The notes beneath the pieces were generated by a model, which was not told where the DNA came from, did not search any database, and saw only the letters and a list, made by a program, of their open reading frames with translations. From an uncultured Eubacteriales bacterium (GTDB lineage: Bacteria > Bacillota > Clostridia > Christensenellales > Aristaeellaceae), in the NCBI GenBank assembly GCA_900550955.1, contig URUF01000012.1:1-47499 (forward strand): a DNA stretch of 47,499 nucleotides, in the 5' to 3' direction. Numbering within the stretch: position 1 is the stretch's first letter; every line of letters starts with the position of its first letter. Shown here piece by piece: positions 1-7,885 of the stretch. The translations under genes were made by a program, and so were the position numbers.

Positions 1-4
1 GTAA

Positions 5-88
5 GGAAACCTTGCTGCGCAAGGCTTCCGGCCCCACCGCGCATGTCGCTGGGGCTGGATTACACTTGGAGGGCTGCGGCCCTCCAAG
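5..88. other. Two strong hairpins at the window edge
   Basis: Two stem-loops precede the first gene. One, 5-29, pairs GGAA.CCTTGC with GCAAGG.TTCC around a TGC loop. The other, 65-88, is a perfect 10-bp stem (CTTGGAGGGC) closed by a TGCG loop. Neither has a T-run, so they are not ordinary terminators on the plus strand. They may belong to the 3' end of a unit lying left of the window, or be intergenic repeat hairpins. No gene is supported in 1-130. Confidence 0.5.
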
Positions 89-132
89 CCTCCCATGGAG
101 TTTTTCGACAGGCTTGTTACCGCGCGGACCCT

Positions 133-160
133 TTGGAAATGACGGAAGTTGTGGTATACT
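133..160 (+). promoter_or_regulatory. Sigma-A promoter of the alpha/beta hydrolase
   Basis: TTGGAA (133-138), a 16-bp spacer, and TATACT (155-160). Transcription would begin near 167, leaving a short leader that holds the GGAGG site used by the start at 194. Confidence 0.55.
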
Positions 161-193
161 ATGGATGGAAATCAAAAAAGCGGAGGAGTTGCA

Positions 194-1099
194 ATGGCTA
201 TATACGAAACCTTTCAATCCGTAACGGGACAGGAGCTGGAAAAGGCGCTATGGCCCGTAGAGAAGCCCAAGGCCGTGGTGCAGCTGGTGCACGGCATGGC
301 CGAGCACATCAGCCGGTATGATGAAACCGCGCAAAGGCTGAACGCGGCGGGCTATGCCGTAGCCGGGCATACGCATTTGGGCCACGGAAAGCACGCCAAA
401 ACCCAGGGCTACTTTGCGGAGGCAAACGGCTGGGACGCGCTGATTGACGACACGCACACCCTGCGCGAACAGCTGGATGAGGCCTACCCCGGCGTGCCGC
501 ATTTTCTGCTGGGGCACAGCATGGGCAGCTTTGTGGTGCGCACCTATTGCCTGAAATATGAAAAAGGCCTGAAAGGCGTAATCCTGAGCGGTACCGGCCA
601 CTTTGAGAAGCCCATTCTTACGGTGGCGGGCGCTGTGGCGGGGCTGCAATGCGCCCTGGGCATGGCGCAAAAGCCCAGCCATCTGGTGGAGTGGCTCAGC
701 TCCGCGGGAAACAACAAGGGCTATGAAAACCCGCAGACCAAGTTTGACTGGCTTAGCCGCGACGGCGAGCAGGTGGCTGCCTATATGGCCGATCCCCACT
801 GCAGCTTTACCTTTACCGCCAGCGCGTACCGCGATATGTTCAGCGGCCTTAAGCGCCTGTATCCCGAAAAGCTGGGCGCGATGGAAAAGGATATTCCCAT
901 ATACCTGTTTGCGGGCGATATGGACCCGGTGGGCAGCCATGGCGCGGGCGTGCGCAAGGTGGCCGAGGAGCTGCGCGACGCAGGCGTAAAGGACGTGACC
1001 GTTAAGCTGTACAAGGACGGGCGGCATGAAATGTTCAACGAGCTGAACAAGGAGGAAGTGCGCGCGGACCTGATTGCATGGCTGGACAGCAAGCTGTAA
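194..1099 (+). CDS. Alpha/beta hydrolase, monoacylglycerol lipase-like
   Basis: A 301-residue cytoplasmic serine hydrolase of the Hydrolase_4 (monoacylglycerol lipase / lysophospholipase) type. No signal peptide is seen. The nucleophile elbow GHSMG puts the catalytic serine at about residue 109; the acid is probably the second Asp of AGDMDP and the histidine lies in DGRHEMF near the C-terminus. The oxyanion region is LVHGMAEH. The ATG at 194 is chosen over an in-frame ATG at 149 because CGGAGGAG sits 6-12 bases upstream of it and because 149 overlaps the promoter. The true substrate, lipid ester or other, cannot be read from sequence. Confidence 0.85.
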   Translation: MAIYETFQSVTGQELEKALWPVEKPKAVVQLVHGMAEHISRYDETAQRLNAAGYAVAGHTHLGHGKHAKTQGYFAEANGWDALIDDTHTLREQLDEAYPGVPHFLLGHSMGSFVVRTYCLKYEKGLKGVILSGTGHFEKPILTVAGAVAGLQCALGMAQKPSHLVEWLSSAGNNKGYENPQTKFDWLSRDGEQVAAYMADPHCSFTFTASAYRDMFSGLKRLYPEKLGAMEKDIPIYLFAGDMDPVGSHGAGVRKVAEELRDAGVKDVTVKLYKDGRHEMFNELNKEEVRADLIAWLDSKL

Positions 1100-1130
1100 A
1101 AAACAATTTTGTTAAAATTTAATTTCCGAA

Positions 1131-1159
1131 TTGTTAAACGTTTCGTGGTGTGTTACAAT
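1131..1159 (+). promoter_or_regulatory. Sigma-A promoter of the HAD phosphatase / L,D-transpeptidase unit
   Basis: TTGTTA (1131-1136), a 17-bp spacer and TACAAT (1154-1159), in an AT-rich gap. It overlaps an in-frame ATG at 1150 and so argues that translation starts further down, at 1192 or 1213. Confidence 0.65.
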
Positions 1160-1212
1160 ATTCGCATCACGAGGCGTTTTTTTGCGTAGAAATGCCGGAA
1201 GGATGGGCAGAG

Positions 1213-2013
1213 ATGACCGGGAACGAGATTCGCGATAGGCTTTCGGCGGTGAAGTGCTTTATGCTGGATATGGACGGCACCTTCTATTTGGGAAACCGGC
1301 TGCTGGAGGGCTCGTTGGATTTTTTAAAGGCGCTTGAACGCACGGGGCGCAAAGCCATGTTCGTAACCAACAATTCCAGCAAATCGGCGGATGTGTATGT
1401 GCAAAAGCTTAAGCGCATGGGCGTGGAGGAGCCGTTTTTGAATGTGCTTACCTCCGGCCAGGCGGCGGGGCGGTATTGCCTGCGGGAGTTTGCGGGCAAG
1501 CGCGCCTTCCTGCTTGGCAACGATATGCTGAAGGGGGAGCTTGAGCGCATGGGCGTGGCGATTGATAACGAAAACCCAGACTATGCGCTCATCGGCTACG
1601 ATACCACGCTGGATTATGAAAAGATGACCCGGGTGTGCGACCTGGTGCGCGCGGGGCTGCCCTACATCGCCACGCATCCGGATTTCAACTGCCCCACGGA
1701 AACGGGCTTCGCGCCGGATATAGGGGCCATTATCGCCTTTATTGAGGCCAGCGCGGGCCGCAGGCCGGATGTGATTCTGGGCAAGCCCTACGCGGGCATT
1801 GTGGAGGAGGCGCTGCGCATCACCGGGCTTCAAAAGCGGGAGCTGGCCATGGTGGGCGACCGCTTGTACACAGATATCGCCACGGGCCGCAACTTTGGCA
1901 TTTTGAGCATTCTGGTGCTCACCGGCGAGGCCAAGGTGGAGGACATCGCCAAAACCGGCGTAGAGCCGGACCTGATCTTTGAACGCCTGAGCGCCATGAA
2001 CCAGTACCTGTAA
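1213..2013 (+). CDS. HAD-IIA family phosphatase (NagD/AraL-like)
   Basis: A 266-residue haloacid dehalogenase hydrolase of subclass IIA. Motif I is LDMDGTFYLG at the N-terminus, motif II the NNSS of FVTNNSS, and motif IV the GDRLYTDI near residue 215. Family members dephosphorylate sugar phosphates, nucleotides or aryl phosphates; the substrate here is unknown. ATG 1213 has GGAAGG 10 bases upstream; ATG 1192, seven codons earlier, is the alternative. It is followed after 18 bases by the L,D-transpeptidase gene and is probably co-transcribed with it from the promoter at 1131. Confidence 0.85.
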   Translation: MTGNEIRDRLSAVKCFMLDMDGTFYLGNRLLEGSLDFLKALERTGRKAMFVTNNSSKSADVYVQKLKRMGVEEPFLNVLTSGQAAGRYCLREFAGKRAFLLGNDMLKGELERMGVAIDNENPDYALIGYDTTLDYEKMTRVCDLVRAGLPYIATHPDFNCPTETGFAPDIGAIIAFIEASAGRRPDVILGKPYAGIVEEALRITGLQKRELAMVGDRLYTDIATGRNFGILSILVLTGEAKVEDIAKTGVEPDLIFERLSAMNQYL

Positions 2014-2031
2014 CAGACGGAGGATAACGCA

Positions 2032-3852
2032 ATGAAACGATTGATGGCATTGCTGATGGCGGCGCTTGCCCTGTACCCCGTGGGCGCGGGCCTTTTTGCC
2101 GCGCGTGCGGATTGGGTTGCCGCCGCGGCGGAGGCGCAGGGCGAGAACGCTGCGGGCACGCAGGAGCCTGAACCTGCGGCGGCTGCCCCGACCCTGAAAT
2201 ACGGCGACCAGGGCGACGAGGTGGCCCGTTTGCAGGAGCGGCTGAGCGAGCTGGGCTACTACTCCGGCCGCATCAGCGGCAACTTTTTGGAAGGCACGCA
2301 AAACGGCGTAAAGCGTTTTCAAACGGATTATGAGCTGGAGGTTACAGGCGAGCTGGACGCCCAAAGCGCCGCCGCGCTGGAGAGCGCCAAGTACCGCGCG
2401 CTGCGCTATGGCGACGACGGCGACGATGTAAAGCGCTTGCAGCAGTATTTGAAGGAGCTAAACTACCTGGAAGCGCGGGCCACAGGGAAATACCGGGCCG
2501 CCACCCAGGCTGCCGTAAAGGCGTTTCAGGAGGCCGTTGGCTTAGAGGCAACCGGCGAGGCGGATTTGGATACGCAGCGCGAGCTGTTCAGCGGCCAGCA
2601 CCTGGCCAAGGGCGCGCAGCCCACGCCCACGCCCGCTCCCGACGCCGACCTGGGCGATATCAACGACGTGGTGATCGCGGGCGACGGCGAAAGCACCGCC
2701 GATAGCGTTGGCGCGAGCGAATACACCAAGAAGCTCTCGCGCGGGGCCAAGGGCACGGAGGTCAAGGAGGTGCAGACCCGCCTGACGGAGCTGGGCTTCT
2801 TTGACGGCCCTATCAGCGGCAATTACATGAACCAGACCGTGGCCGCAGTGAAGGCGTTTCAAACCCACAACGGCCTTAGCCCCGACGGCATTACCGGCAA
2901 GGAAACCTGGGATATGATGTTTAACAGCGCGGACGTGGTAAACGCCAGCGCCACGCCGCGCCCCACGCCTGTGCCCACGCCCGTGGCCTATGCCATTACC
3001 GTGGACGTGCGCAACCAGGTAACCATTGTGTACGGGCGCGACGAGCAGGGCGAGTTCACCGTGCCGGTCAAGCGCATGGTGTGCTCCACCGGCCTTAAGG
3101 CCACGCCCAGCGACGTGGGAGAGTGGACGCTTAACGGCCGCAAGGCGCGCTGGTGCTATTTCTCCAAATGGGGCAGCCATGCCCAGTACTGGACGCGCAT
3201 CAACGCCAACATCGCTTTCCACAGCGTAATCTACAACCGCGTGGATTACAACGCCATGAGCACCAAGAGCTATAACAAGCTGGGCCAGCGCGCATCGCAC
3301 GGCTGTATCCGCCTTTTGGTGAGCGACGCAAAATGGATTTACGATAACGTTGGCGAGGGCGTGGTGGTAACCATCACCGAGGATTTGCCGGACGACGAGG
3401 AGCTGCGCAAGGCCGTGGCCGCCCCGCCGCTCAACAGCTCCAAAACCGGCCCCGTGAGCACGCCGGAGCCCACGCCCGAGCCCGTATATACAAGCGGCAC
3501 AGCGCCGTCCGAACCATTGCGCAAGCTGAAAAAGGGTTCCCAGGGCGAGGATGTGTACTACGTGCAAGCCAGGCTCAAGGAGCTGGGCTATTATACCGGC
3601 ACCGTGACCGGCGGCTATTACAGCGGCACCGTCAAGGCCGTGAAGGCGTACCAGAAGGACAACGGCATCTATCCTTCCGGCGAGGCAACGGTGGAAACGC
3701 AGGAAAGCCTGTTTGCCGAGGCGCTGGCCCAAAGCGCGCCCACGCCGGAGCCGACGCCCGAGGCTACGCCGGATCCCACGCCAAGCCCAACGGCCGGGGC
3801 TGCGCCGGAACCAACGCCTGGCCCAACGGCCGGGGCTGCGCCTGAGGCGTAA
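2032..3852 (+). CDS. Secreted L,D-transpeptidase with four peptidoglycan-binding repeats
   Basis: A 606-residue exported cell-wall enzyme. An N-terminal signal peptide (about 1-26, MKRLMALLMAALAL) is followed by PG_binding_1 repeats at about 55-115, 123-185 and 235-295, then a YkuD L,D-transpeptidase domain at 320-450 with the signature HGCIRL (catalytic Cys about 425), and a fourth PG_binding_1 repeat at 496-560. Proline/threonine linkers (TPTPAP, TPEPTPE) join the parts, and the protein ends in a PT-rich tail. YkuD enzymes make 3-3 cross-links or attach proteins to the wall. GGAGG lies just ahead of the ATG, and a rho-independent terminator follows. Four binding repeats surrounding one catalytic domain is more than the usual one or two. 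Confidence 0.9.
   Translation: MKRLMALLMAALALYPVGAGLFAARADWVAAAAEAQGENAAGTQEPEPAAAAPTLKYGDQGDEVARLQERLSELGYYSGRISGNFLEGTQNGVKRFQTDYELEVTGELDAQSAAALESAKYRALRYGDDGDDVKRLQQYLKELNYLEARATGKYRAATQAAVKAFQEAVGLEATGEADLDTQRELFSGQHLAKGAQPTPTPAPDADLGDINDVVIAGDGESTADSVGASEYTKKLSRGAKGTEVKEVQTRLTELGFFDGPISGNYMNQTVAAVKAFQTHNGLSPDGITGKETWDMMFNSADVVNASATPRPTPVPTPVAYAITVDVRNQVTIVYGRDEQGEFTVPVKRMVCSTGLKATPSDVGEWTLNGRKARWCYFSKWGSHAQYWTRINANIAFHSVIYNRVDYNAMSTKSYNKLGQRASHGCIRLLVSDAKWIYDNVGEGVVVTITEDLPDDEELRKAVAAPPLNSSKTGPVSTPEPTPEPVYTSGTAPSEPLRKLKKGSQGEDVYYVQARLKELGYYTGTVTGGYYSGTVKAVKAYQKDNGIYPSGEATVETQESLFAEALAQSAPTPEPTPEATPDPTPSPTAGAAPEPTPGPTAGAAPEA
3786..3842 (+). repeat. Tandem repeat coding the Pro/Thr tail
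   Basis: A 21-base unit beginning CCCAACGGCCGGGGC occurs at 3786 and again at 3822, a 36-base (12-codon) period inside the C-terminal linker of the L,D-transpeptidase. Such in-frame repeats can vary in number between strains. Confidence 0.6.
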
Positions 3853-3906
3853 GGGTTTCTTAAGCCTATCCGCAGGGCGGGAGGCGGCCATGTCTTGCAT
3901 TCCTGT

Positions 3907-3937
3907 AAAGCAGCGGTTTTTTCCCGCTGCTTTTTTT
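3907..3937 (+). terminator. Rho-independent terminator
   Basis: AAAGCAGCGG (3907-3916) pairs with CCGCTGCTTT (3924-3933) around a T-rich loop and runs into a T-tract. It ends the HAD / L,D-transpeptidase unit. Confidence 0.85.
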
Positions 3938-4022
3938 ATCTGCTTTTGATATCCCGGGCTTGCGCACCGTCATGATAGATGTCATTGCAATGGCGGCACA
4001 CGATAGGAAGGTGGGCGACACC

Positions 4023-4487
4023 ATGGACGAACACGCGTTTGAGGCTGCGGTGCTACGGCTGGAAAAAAAGCTGTACCATACGGCCCTTGGCATTTTGTGG
4101 AATGATGCGGACGCTGCGGACGCTTTACAGGAAACGGTTTTTCGCGCCTGGCGGCATTTGCCGTCCCTTCGGGAGGAGGCGCGGTTTGACGCATGGATGA
4201 TGCGCATCCTCATCAACGAATGCCGCAACATCCAGCGGCGCAGCCAGCGCCGCATGCTGCCCCTGGATGAGGCGGCGGCTGTGCAGGCGCCTGTGGAGGA
4301 CGGTTTTTTGCGCGAAGCGCTGCGCGGGCTGCCGGAGAAATACCGCTTGCCGCTGATTCTACATCATGTGGACGGGTATGGCATTGCCGAGATCGCGTCC
4401 ACGCTGCGCCTTCCGCAAACCACGGTTCGCGGAAGGCTGCATGTGGGACGCGGAAAGCTAAAGGCGCTTTTGGAGGAGGCGGAATGA
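4023..4487 (+). CDS. ECF-type RNA polymerase sigma factor
   Basis: A 154-residue sigma-70 family protein with only region 2 (about 10-75, including NDADAADALQETVFRAW and the FDAWMMRI core-binding helix) and region 4 (about 95-150, LPEKYRLPLILHHVDGYG then the helix-turn-helix IAEIASTLRLPQTTVRGRLH). Lack of regions 1 and 3 marks it as extracytoplasmic-function type. ATG 4023 follows AGGAAGG by 11 bases; upstream in-frame ATGs and a TTG at 3960 have poorer sites. Its last four bases overlap the start of the membrane gene that follows, so the pair is translationally coupled and probably forms a sigma/anti-sigma switch sensing envelope stress. Confidence 0.9.
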   Translation: MDEHAFEAAVLRLEKKLYHTALGILWNDADAADALQETVFRAWRHLPSLREEARFDAWMMRILINECRNIQRRSQRRMLPLDEAAAVQAPVEDGFLREALRGLPEKYRLPLILHHVDGYGIAEIASTLRLPQTTVRGRLHVGRGKLKALLEEAE

Positions 4488-5758
4488 TGAAACTGGATTT
4501 GGAAAAAGCCTTTCCCAGCGAAGTATCCCCCATGGTGCACGCCCGCGTAACGGACGCATTGCGGGAGGTAGAAAGCATGGATATGAAAAGAGCGCGGCCG
4601 GCTGCGGGACTGGCGCTGGCAATCCTTTTGACGCTGGCGGTGCTGGGCGGCGCGGCGGCGCTGGTGGGCAGCGGCGTATTGGACTTTGTATTTGGCAGGG
4701 AAACGCCTACGCAACGGCAGGTAGAGATGGTGCAGCCGGTAGACGCAACGCACGAGGGCGAGGATGTAGGGGTTTCCGTTACGGACGCCTTGTTTGACGG
4801 CGAAAGCCTGAGCCTTGGCGTAACCTTCCGCCTCAAGGCGGGCGGAAAGCCTGTGTTTGCGCTGATTAACCACCTTACGCTAAACGGCGCGCCGCTGCTG
4901 CGCGAAACGGGCACCATTGAAAAGATGTGGCTGTGCGACCCCTTCGCCCCGGGGGCGGGCGATGTGGTACGCGGGCTAACGGCCAGGTTTGATGATGGCG
5001 ACGCGGCGCTTAGGGAGGGCAACGAGCGTGCCCGCAGCCTGTGCCTAGAAACCGGCAAGGCCGAGGTGAGCCTGGGCCTGACGCTTTTGTGCCCCAAGGA
5101 TGAGGCGGTTGGCGTTGGAACGGATTTGCCCTATGGGGAGTTGCAGCAGCAGGTAACCGAGCTGAACCGCCAGGGAAAAACGCCCGTATGGGACGACGAG
5201 GGAAACCTGATTCCCACCTGCAACCTGGATTGGATTGAAGCGGAAGATGCGCAAAGCATCAGTGAAACGGAAGGATATACGCGCTTTGCGGCCATGGAGG
5301 TGCTGGACGCGTTCACCCTGAACTTTGCATTGGACGCCACAGCGGGCAAAACCGGCGACCGGCAGGACTTTACCGCCAGGCAGAGCGTGATTTGCGACGG
5401 CCGCAGCACCATCACCTTTGAAAAGGTGCTTTTGACGGAGATGGGATTGTCCATACGCCTATCCATCCTGCCCGAGCCGCCGTTCACCACGGCGGAGGAT
5501 GTGCGCGACCTCTATTCCTTCTTTGCCTTCTATACGCTGGACCGGCAGCCGCTTTCGTTCCAGGATACTTTTTTGGAGGGAGGCAGCGGCCTGGAGGAGC
5601 TGCCGGACGGCACGCTGCGGCAGGTGGTGGAATACGATTTGCCCGCGCTGACCGAAACGCCGGAGGCTTTCCTGATGGTGCCCTATGACTTTGAGGCTGG
5701 CCCGGAAAATCCAAGATGGGACGACGCGATTGTGGTAAGGCTTGAGCAGAAAAGATAG
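4484..5758 (+). CDS. Membrane protein, probable anti-sigma factor (DUF4179-like)
   Basis: A 424-residue protein with a short cytoplasmic N-terminus (about 1-38), one membrane segment (about 40-63, LALAILLTLAVLGGAAAL) and a large outside domain rich in beta structure. This layout, together with ATGA overlap with the ECF sigma gene, is that of the DUF4179 group often encoded beside such sigma factors. It probably holds the sigma factor at the membrane through its N-terminus and releases it on an envelope signal; this role is inferred. GGAGGAGG lies just upstream. A second ATG directly follows the first and cannot be excluded as the start. Confidence 0.7.
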   Translation: MMKLDLEKAFPSEVSPMVHARVTDALREVESMDMKRARPAAGLALAILLTLAVLGGAAALVGSGVLDFVFGRETPTQRQVEMVQPVDATHEGEDVGVSVTDALFDGESLSLGVTFRLKAGGKPVFALINHLTLNGAPLLRETGTIEKMWLCDPFAPGAGDVVRGLTARFDDGDAALREGNERARSLCLETGKAEVSLGLTLLCPKDEAVGVGTDLPYGELQQQVTELNRQGKTPVWDDEGNLIPTCNLDWIEAEDAQSISETEGYTRFAAMEVLDAFTLNFALDATAGKTGDRQDFTARQSVICDGRSTITFEKVLLTEMGLSIRLSILPEPPFTTAEDVRDLYSFFAFYTLDRQPLSFQDTFLEGGSGLEELPDGTLRQVVEYDLPALTETPEAFLMVPYDFEAGPENPRWDDAIVVRLEQKR

Positions 5759-5790
5759 AAAATGGGTAGCCTCCAGCACCGGATTTGAAA

Positions 5791-5829
5791 AAAAGGGTAT
5801 GCACCTAATGGCAGTAGCCCATAAGGAAG
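5791..5829 (+). repeat. Left inverted repeat of the island
   Basis: AAAAGGGTATGCAC (5791-5804), 13 variable bases, then CCCATAAGGAAG (5818-5829). The same two blocks, reverse complemented and separated by 12 bases, occur at 8060-8097. Confidence 0.75.
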
Positions 5830-5872
5830 CATTACAAAAACTATGAATAAAGTCAGGTAAACGGAAAAATAG

Positions 5873-5914
5873 AAAACTCTATGTGATTGAAAAATCTTTC
5901 GCATAGAGTTTTTG
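5873..5914 (+). terminator. Terminator-like hairpin
   Basis: AAAACTCTATG (5873-5883) pairs with CATAGAGTTTT (5902-5912) around an 18-base loop and is followed by T-rich sequence. It could end read-through from the sigma/anti-sigma operon before the ATPase promoter. Confidence 0.6.
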
Positions 5915-5953
5915 TTTATTCAAACGTCTATCATGGTATTTGGATATTAATCC

Positions 5954-6042
5954 TTGTTCTTTAAAAACAAAAATCGTTCCTAATAAATAATAAATTGTTC
6001 TCATTTTATTAAATTTCGTTCTTTACATTTCGCATTCGTTCC
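5954..6042 (+). promoter_or_regulatory. Five phased direct repeats ahead of the ATPase promoter
   Basis: The motif (T/C)GTTC(T/C), usually preceded by AT-rich bases, starts at 5955, 5975, 5996, 6017 and 6037. The steps are 20, 21, 21 and 20 bp, close to two helical turns, so all copies face the same side of DNA. The fourth copy abuts the -35 box and the fifth lies in the spacer. This is the layout of an operator for a protein binding as a cooperative array, or of iterons. Confidence 0.6.
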
Positions 6043-6050
6043 AGTATAAT
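6022..6050 (+). promoter_or_regulatory. Sigma-A promoter of the ATPase gene
   Basis: TTTACA (6022-6027), 17-bp spacer, perfect TATAAT (6045-6050). The start codon at 6068 is only 17 bases past the -10 box, so the leader is very short; AAAGGAGG lies immediately ahead of the ATG. Confidence 0.8.
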
Positions 6051-6067
6051 AATAAAGGAGGTGCGAA

Positions 6068-7207
6068 ATGAAATATTCAATTGAAATAGGAAAAATCATA
6101 GAGGGCTCATTAAAACATGATCAAACCAAAGTTATTAACTATACAAACCAATTGATTTCTAAACTTGAAACAGATGGTGAAACACGAGCAGTCGCTAAAT
6201 TCAAAAAATTATTGTCGGCACAAACAGAAATGTCTTTGACTGCCATGGGAAATAACGCAAAGAGTTTATCGATTCCTGTTGATACAGAATCCAGAACTAC
6301 GCTTGCTGATATTATTTATCCAGATGAGAATAATATCGAGGTGATATTATCCAAAAGAAATGCTGATAAATTGGACTCATTTATTTTAAGCTATAAAAAT
6401 GCCGACAAACTAAATGACTTAGGTATAGGGGTATCTAATACGTTGTTGCTATATGGTCCACCTGGATGCGGAAAAACAAAATGTGCTTATTTAATTGCAA
6501 AACAACTAAATCTACCACTGGTTATTGCTCGACTTGATAGCCTTATCTCATCTTACCTAGGCACAACGGCCAAAAATATTCGTAATTTATTCGAATTTGC
6601 TCAAAAAATCCCATGTGTTCTGTTTTTAGATGAATTTGATGCAATAGCAAAGGCGAGAGACGATAATAATGAATTAGGTGAGCTGAAACGTGTGGTTAAT
6701 AGTTTATTACAAAATGTGGATTCCATGAGTAAAGATAGTTTGCTTTTAGCCGCAACAAATCATCAACAACTATTAGATTCTGCAGTATGGAGAAGATTTG
6801 ATTATAAGTTAGAAATTGAGTTACCTGATAAAGAAGCAATCAGTAAACTAATATATTTGTTTACCGGTCACATGGGAACTCTTAGCGAAAAAGATGTTAC
6901 TGAACTTTCAACATTATTTTATGGACTGAGTGGTGCAGAAATTGAGGAGCTGATTACAAAATCAATAAGAAATGCTGTTATTCACAACCACTTTTTTGAT
7001 AAAAAAAATATCTATGAGGAATATTTTATTCTTCAAAATATATTACCTCAAAATTGTAACGACACTCGAAAACTACTTCAAATCAAAGCAAAATATTTAA
7101 GGAAATGTAACGAGAAAATATTCAGCCTACAAGTTATTGCTGACGTTTTAGGAAGTTCCAAAACAACTATACAAAAAATTATAAAGGAGGCCGATATACA
7201 TGAGTAA
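6068..7207 (+). CDS. ietA: AAA+ ATPase of an IetAS-like defence pair
   Basis: A 379-residue AAA+ ATPase with a helical N-terminal part (about 1-75), Walker A GPPGCGKT (130-137), Walker B VLFLDE (184-189), sensor-1 Asn 231 in AATNH, and Arg finger(s) in AVWRRFDY (242-243). The C-terminus ends in a helix-turn-helix-like stretch (IADVLGSSKTTIQKII). All ATPase residues are present, so it looks intact. AAA+ ATPases of this sort occur directly before S8 (subtilisin-like) peptidases; the pair was reported as the antiphage system IetAS. The family assignment rests on memory of conserved motifs and on the partner gene. Base and codon use is AT-rich, unlike all flanking genes. The stop overlaps the next start by 8 bases. 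Confidence 0.7.
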   Translation: MKYSIEIGKIIEGSLKHDQTKVINYTNQLISKLETDGETRAVAKFKKLLSAQTEMSLTAMGNNAKSLSIPVDTESRTTLADIIYPDENNIEVILSKRNADKLDSFILSYKNADKLNDLGIGVSNTLLLYGPPGCGKTKCAYLIAKQLNLPLVIARLDSLISSYLGTTAKNIRNLFEFAQKIPCVLFLDEFDAIAKARDDNNELGELKRVVNSLLQNVDSMSKDSLLLAATNHQQLLDSAVWRRFDYKLEIELPDKEAISKLIYLFTGHMGTLSEKDVTELSTLFYGLSGAEIEELITKSIRNAVIHNHFFDKKNIYEEYFILQNILPQNCNDTRKLLQIKAKYLRKCNEKIFSLQVIADVLGSSKTTIQKIIKEADIHE

Positions 7208-7640
7208 AAACAATCTACCAATAAAAATAATTCTTCAAAAGACAGACGATATCTTTAGTAATCCCGGTGGTGGAAAAACCAAATTTTTCAGTGAGGTAAC
7301 ACCACAATTACAAATAGACATTTCTAATAAATTTGAATCTTTATTGGAATATTATAATGATGTTTTTGAAGAAAATGAAAATATTCCCGCTATCGGTAAG
7401 GTGATAGTTAAGCCTGAAGCAATTGCCAAGTCACATAAACCGGATGATTTATGTAGAAACTGTCCTATTATAGGAACTGAAGATTTAAATGAAATCTATA
7501 TTAAGGTGAAGAAAAAATCTATACAAGAAACGGTTAAATTGGTTATGAATCCACCGTCAATAAAGTTTAAAGCCAATATGACCGCAGTTTCAGATACGGA
7601 AGAAACTGAAAACTACACCTGGTTCCCCAGACTACATTAA
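7200..7640 (+). pseudogene. ietS: Truncated S8-peptidase partner (N-terminal domain only)
   Basis: Codes 146 residues. Residues 1 to about 135 match the N-terminal domain I know from AAA-linked S8 family peptidases: MSKNNLPIKIILQ, FFSEVTP, GKVIVKPEAIAKSHKP, DLCRNCPIIG and KFKANMTAVSD. The catalytic subtilase domain with its Asp-His-Ser triad, normally several hundred residues, is absent. After about residue 137 the frame runs into unrelated sequence and stops, and within that sequence another frame reads like a response-regulator tail. AAAGGAGG lies upstream and the start overlaps the ATPase stop, so the stub may still be made. I read this as a deletion that removed the protease domain. Confidence 0.65.
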
Positions 7641-7683
7641 AAGTGTTATTGGCGTTGGTTACAAATTTGAAGTATTGTCATAA
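7618..7683 (+). pseudogene. 3' fragment resembling an OmpR/VanR-type response regulator
   Basis: In the frame ending at the TAA 7681-7683 the DNA reads PGSPDYIKSVIGVGYKFEVLS. The pattern YIKxVxGVGYKFE is the winged-helix C-terminal hairpin of OmpR-family response regulators. Only about 21 codons remain, out of frame with the truncated protease gene it abuts. It marks one side of a deletion or recombination junction near 7610-7620. Confidence 0.5.
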
Positions 7684-7722
7684 AGACCATGAGGCAATTT
7701 TTATTTGTCTTATGGTCTTTAT
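7680..7722 (+). terminator. Long terminator-like hairpin
   Basis: An 18-bp stem containing two G-T pairs, ATAAAGACCATGAGGCAA (7680-7697) with 7705-7722, around a 7-base loop. It follows directly on the stop codon of the response-regulator fragment, where a native terminator would lie. Confidence 0.6.
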
Positions 7723-7807
7723 TAGATATGGTAGGTGGTGAAGGAACATTAGGGAGACTTTACAGCTTGTGCTGCAAGGGAAAATTATCCGAACATTTCT
7801 TTCAAAA

Positions 7808-7885
7808 ATGCCTCTGTCGCTGGCTTTCTATGATGTATTCGGGATAATCATCGGTTATAAATTTGAATATCTGTCTGCTCCATAA
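7808..7885 (+). pseudogene. Second response-regulator-like tail
   Basis: The frame ending at the TAA 7883-7885 ends IIIGYKFEYLSAP, resembling the IGVGYKFEVLS of the fragment 200 bases upstream, and is again followed at once by a terminator hairpin. No intact regulator gene precedes it. Either a second decayed copy or chance similarity; the stretch 7724-7807 shows nothing I recognise. Confidence 0.3.

Noticed and set aside
3960..4022. Earlier start (TTG 3960 or ATG 3972) for the ECF sigma factor
   Set aside because: No good ribosome site and no region-2 homology before 4023, which has AGGAAGG at 11 bases.
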